From Gnetum montanum (Eukaryota > Streptophyta > Gnetopsida > Gnetales > Gnetaceae): 62,000 nucleotides of DNA. The stretch is from NCBI GenBank assembly GCA_015680685.1, contig MNCI01008026.1, forward strand, positions 48,456-110,455, read 5' to 3'. The first letter of the stretch is position 1. Every line of letters begins with the position of its first letter. The position numbers and the translations under genes are program-made. A model generated the notes under the pieces. It was given only the letters and a program-made list of their open reading frames with translations, had not been told where the DNA came from and did not search any database. This document shows positions 58,901 through 62,000 of this stretch, one piece after another.

Positions 58901-60422
58901 ACAATATCACCCTTGGTTTGAGCTAATAAAACTCCACAAAGGGTGGGACCTGCCATAAAGGTCTCTAGAGCGGTACGAGCTAGAGTAAGCCCATCATCCT
59001 CAATGCATGTTCCGTCTGGGTTGACTTGGGGCCTACAAAAGAATGGATGTCAAAATAGAAGCAAATGCCAAACGGTAAAAAGAAACAAGCTTAAACGATC
59101 TTACCTATCCACCCGGTACACTGTGCCAGGAGGGTTCTGGAACAGCGTGTGCGCACGTGCAGCTAAAAACAGGGTGTTGTTGAGATAATCATGCCCTCGT
59201 AGCAATTGGGCCCACATGCGCGCTAATAGGCGTGTAGACCTGGGCCCGCCAGAAGAACCGTCCTCGATTACAAATGGCCCCTCGTCAATGTCTTCCATGA
59301 AGACTGCGACATCCTCCGAGGCTCCCGGCAACATGGCCTCAAGCACGCTCCGTGCCACTTGTTCGCTTAGATGCGAGTCGACAACCACCTTAAACCTGTC
59401 CAACATGAAGGCGAGGAATTCACACGCCCCTTCCTTGAACCAGATCCCATTGTTGTCAACAGTCAGATCTGGGGTAGGTTCATCGGCCTCAATGGGGCCA
59501 AACCACGTCAATACTCCAACAAGCTCAACCACCAGGAGAAAAGGTTCGGTGTCCCTGCAAACAACCAAAATGCCACGGTAAATCGACCATACATAAAAAT
59601 GAAACAAAATACAAAATTTCACGTTGCAGGAAGACACTTAGAAAAAATTACCAACTGTTTACGCTAGGCGTATACGTTGCCTAACTCGGCGTATACGTCG
59701 CCAAGAACCGTTTGTGCTCGGCGTATACGCTGCCAAGAACCGTTTTCGCTCAACGTATACGTCGTAAAAACCTTCAGTGTATACACCGTAAAAGCCTTCA
59801 ACGTATACACTGTGTAAACAGTCTACGCTGAACACTGTGTAAACAGTTTACGCTGAACACTATGTAAACAATTTACGCTGAACACTATGTAAACAGTCAG
59901 CGTATATGCCATAAAAAAAATAATCAACGTATACGCTGTGAAAATCGTCTACGATTCATACTGATAAAATCATTTACACTTCATGCTGGTAAAATTGTTT
60001 ACACTGTGCATTGACAAAACAGATTACGCTACAAACAACTTAAGCTATGTACAGTATACACTTTACGCTCTAAAGACCCTCTACGCTGTGAACTTACGCT
60101 TAGTGTATAGAAACCCTTTACGCTATATGTCTACGCCGGGCGTATACGTCGAAGCTCTCTACGCTACTGAGACTGTCTACGCTACGAAACATGTACAGAT
60201 GAAAATAACTAACAGAGGCAGGATCAGAGCCTACCTGTGTGACGATCCAGGCCACGATGGAACCCTCGACCTGGGCAGACACTGCAGCATGGCCTCGCTC
60301 TCCTCCGTGAAAGTCAGGTCAGGTCCCTTCCTCCCCTGGCCTTCCACTTCCTTCCCCTTGCCCATTTCGGCATCCTCTACACTAGGATCGACAGGTTTAC
60401 GCTGAGGGTCAAAATCACTCAT
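55936..60422 (-). pseudogene. Eight-exon antisense gene embedded in element E (function unknown)
   Basis: Exons on the minus strand: 60422-60235, 59554-59105, 59032-58764, 58674-57628, 57537-57286, 57201-57007, 56921-56136, 56037-55936. All seven introns are GT-AG and the exon phases fit throughout, giving about 1,095 codons from MSDFDPQRK to DDPPIPDV and a stop. Six introns are 72-98 bp; intron 1 is 680 bp and made of TACGCT repeats. Exon 1 is Lys/Glu-rich; exons 2-4 look globular (LFLAARAHTLFQNPPG, FHLLPKFFSNLFGVPADGI, FLVVCVDNKYVLRDRG); exon 5 is very acidic; exon 7 has coiled-coil character. Stops lie at 58580, 58250, 58133 and 56416, and one extra A near 56278 shifts the frame. I recognise no family. 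Extra antisense ORFs are known in Tat-lineage elements, usually next to an LTR. Confidence 0.8.
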
Positions 60423-60640
60423 GCCTACGCTAAGCCTCTACGCTGAGTTGGAGTCTTTACGCTCACGCTGAGTTGGGACGTCTACGCTGATGCTTCGACC
60501 TCTACGCTCTACGCTTACGCTCGAGGTTTGGTCGTTTACGCTTACGCCAGCGTTTAGTGGTTTACGCTTACGTCGGGCCATCTACGCTTACACTTACGCT
60601 TGATGTCTACGCTCACTTCAAATCCGTAATGTTTGCAAAT
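59640..60640. repeat. TACGCT / GTATACG repeat array around exon 1 of the antisense gene
   Basis: Irregular repeats such as GGCGTATACGTTGCC, CAACGTATACGTCG, GTAAACAGTTTACGCTGAAC and TTTACGCTTACGC fill intron 1 and the 5' UTR region of the antisense gene. One perfect GCGTATACGC is at 59721. The motif family is the same as in the LTR and leader of E, in the same plus-strand orientation. Confidence 0.85.
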
Positions 60641-60652
60641 GATACCCCTACC

Positions 60653-60661
60653 CTTTATATA
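60653..60661 (-). promoter_or_regulatory. TATA box of the antisense gene
   Basis: The minus strand reads CTATATAAAGGG, about 230 bp upstream of the exon 1 ATG at 60422, with a GC-rich stretch upstream (GGCAGCGGTGGCGGCAGCGG). It would start a transcript running against the element's own sense transcript. Confidence 0.65.
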
Positions 60662-60870
60662 GTGCTCTGCCGCTGCCGCCACCGCTGCCTTGCGGTTTGT
60701 CTCTTTTTTCTTTTTTTACTTATTTTAATCAAAATTTGTTCAAAAATAAAAAAAAATAAGATATATATATTTAAAACAAAACAAATAGTACTACGTCCTG
60801 GTTCCCCTGTAAACCCAACTTCAGATGTCCACACTGAACATTCTAGCGTGAACTCTCCTGTGTACATTAT

Positions 60871-60990
60871 ACGGCCCGGTATGGCCTTAAACTACCACAT
60901 ACAAACCCCCTACGGCCCGGTATGGCCTTAAACTGCCACCCACGGCCCGGTAAGGCCTTAAACTGCCATGCATCCCGGTGTGACGATAAA
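60871..60990. repeat. Right minisatellite, related to the left one
   Basis: Units ACGGCCCGGTATGGCCTTAA (60871, 60912), ACGGCCCGGTAAGGCCTTAA (60942) and a decayed CCCGGTGTGACGATAAACC. The core CCGRWATGRCSTTAAACT is shared with the arrays at 55291-55610, in the same orientation. Together they bracket the antisense gene. Confidence 0.85.
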
Positions 60991-61076
60991 CCACCATCAT
61001 GCATGTACACACGACTTACGCTACCAGAGAACATGGAATAATACCTGTTAGCTCATTATGCTCTCTGTTCATTGGC

Positions 61077-61078
61077 AG
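61077..61078 (+). other. Candidate sense splice acceptor before RT of element E
   Basis: The pyrimidine-rich GCTCTCTGTTCATTGGCAG precedes the RT exon, which has no convincing ATG start. It would end an intron removing the region between protease and RT, as described for Ogre. The donor is not settled; candidates near 55056 (ATG/GTACAT) and 54990 exist. Confidence 0.5.
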
Positions 61079-62000
61079 GAGCAAGCCCGATGGATTATCA
61101 GCATTTATCTGCACCGTTAATCATCGATGGGCCGCACGGAAAGATCGCAAGGGACATCGACATAAATCTCATCCACTTAAGTTTATCAACGGACGACGTA
61201 GTCATAGCCTCAACACAGCAAACGATAGATAACTACAAAGGTATGACAAAGCCCCTTGACATAGAAGCTGAAAACATTACCGAAGACCCGTTGATCGAAA
61301 CCCCCATCGCCATGCTCGATGGAGAAATTAAAATATTAAAACTAAGTACATTACTACAACCTCAACTGGCCAAAGACATAGAGGATGTGCTTAGGGACAA
61401 CATAAAAGCATTCGCGTGGTCATACACAGACATGCCCGAATTGGACCCTCGAATCGTCCAGCATAATATTATCCTTGATCCAAAATTGAGGCCAGTGAAG
61501 CAAAAGGCATGAAAGGTTAAACCTGAGGTGGCATTGGCAGTTCGCAAATAGATCACCAAGCTTTATCAGGCTGATTTCATTCGGGCTGTCGATTACGCCG
61601 ATTGGGTATCCAACATGGTCATTGTCTCGAAGAAGAACGGAAGCATTCGCTTATGCATTGACTTCCGGGATCTAAACATTGCAACCATAAAAGATGATTT
61701 TCCCCTACCCAGCATCGATCAACTTGTCGACTCGACTGCTGGGCACGCCTTATTATCTTTTATGGATGGCTTCTCGAGATACAACCATATACGCATTAAC
61801 CCGAAGCATCAGCTCCGGACTACCTTTATGACACCATGGGGAACCTTTTGTTATATAATGATGCCCTTCGGCCTCAAGAACGCTGGGGCCACATATCAAC
61901 GAGCGATGACATTCATTTTTAGCGATTACATGTTACACTCGCTCAACGACTACATGGACGACATTGTGGTTAAATCGAAGACATCGGAACAACATGTACA
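61079..62000 (+). pseudogene. Reverse transcriptase of element E (runs off the window)
   Basis: Open to 61512, with MPELDPRIVQHNIILDPKLR near its end; stops TGA at 61510-61512 and TAG at 61549-61551 follow, in frame. Then DWVSNMVIVSKKNGSIRLCI, DFRDLNIATIKDDFPLPSID, LVDSTAGHALLSFMDGFSRY, MPFGLKNAGATYQRAM and the catalytic YMDD at 61951-61962 with IVVKSK. This is Tat/Ogre-type RT. Both stops are explainable by single C-to-T changes (CGA, CAG). RNase H and integrase lie beyond the window. Confidence 0.9.

Larger units (their letters stand above)
49200..62000 (+). mobile_element. Element E: Tat/Ogre-like Ty3/gypsy element with antisense gene cassette
   Basis: 5' LTR (start uncertain, end 50299), PBS 50305, repeat-rich leader, gag from 51044, protease to about 55080, a 5.8-kb interruption, and RT from about 61079 past the window end. 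The RT wording (DYMDDIVVKSK, MPFGLKNAGATYQRAM) and protease (DDGAATNV) place it in the Tat/Ogre lineage. A break between protease and RT is known in Ogre, where it is a spliced intron. Here that gap holds a complete gene on the other strand. E is the least decayed element in the window, but still carries stops in gag and RT. Confidence 0.85.

Noticed and set aside
55936-60422. Treating the antisense gene as an ordinary functional host gene
   Set aside because: It has four in-frame stops and a frameshift, and it lies inside element E between protease and RT, bracketed by the same minisatellite on both sides.

Overview
The window is plant nuclear DNA made almost entirely of decayed retrotransposons. 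I see no intact host gene, no rRNA or tRNA gene and no bacterial feature. It suggests a seed plant with a large, repeat-rich genome; a gymnosperm is plausible, but the sequence does not prove it. A 740-base run of N (19882-20621) shows this is an assembled scaffold.

Layout. (1) 1-974: an LTR fragment, a tRNA-like SINE and an A-rich tail. (2) 975-28572: an Athila-like Ty3/gypsy element (A, plus strand), recognised by its matching end LTRs (975-1896 and 27642-28572). It holds a second plus-strand Athila-like element (B, 7746-17551, 3' end lost) and a minus-strand one (C, about 17552-23469, 3' end lost). B and C meet at a junction marked by a 33-bp direct repeat. (3) 28573-33991: old, AT-rich DNA with several tRNA-derived SINEs, a 560-bp tandem duplication, a DUF4283/CCHC remnant and two fragments of RTE-like LINE reverse transcriptase. 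(4) 33992-47216: a complete Athila-like element (D) inserted into one of those LINEs; the rest of that LINE resumes at 47217. (5) 47217-49200: LINE remnant and unrecognised AT-rich DNA with a 133-bp duplication. (6) About 49.2 kb to the window end: a less decayed Tat/Ogre-like Ty3/gypsy element (E), with 5' LTR, PBS, repeat-rich leader, gag, protease and, after a 5.8-kb interruption, reverse transcriptase running off the window.

How the parts work together. A, B, C and D are gag-PR-RT-RNaseH-IN elements; the PBS sequences resemble the tRNA-Asp type known from Athila. A, B and D also carry an extra 3' ORF, in the position of the Athila env-like gene, encoding a Pro-rich and coiled-coil-like product. 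In all three copies it is preceded by a TATA-like box and then by a GTRAG...AG interval ending at the ORF's ATG, as if it were its own spliced transcription unit.

The most unusual object is in E. Between protease and RT lies a 5.7-kb cassette bracketed by minisatellites, containing a complete eight-exon gene on the opposite strand with a TATA box, seven GT-AG introns, compatible phases and about 1,095 codons. This copy is broken by four stop codons and one frameshift. I recognise no domain in it.
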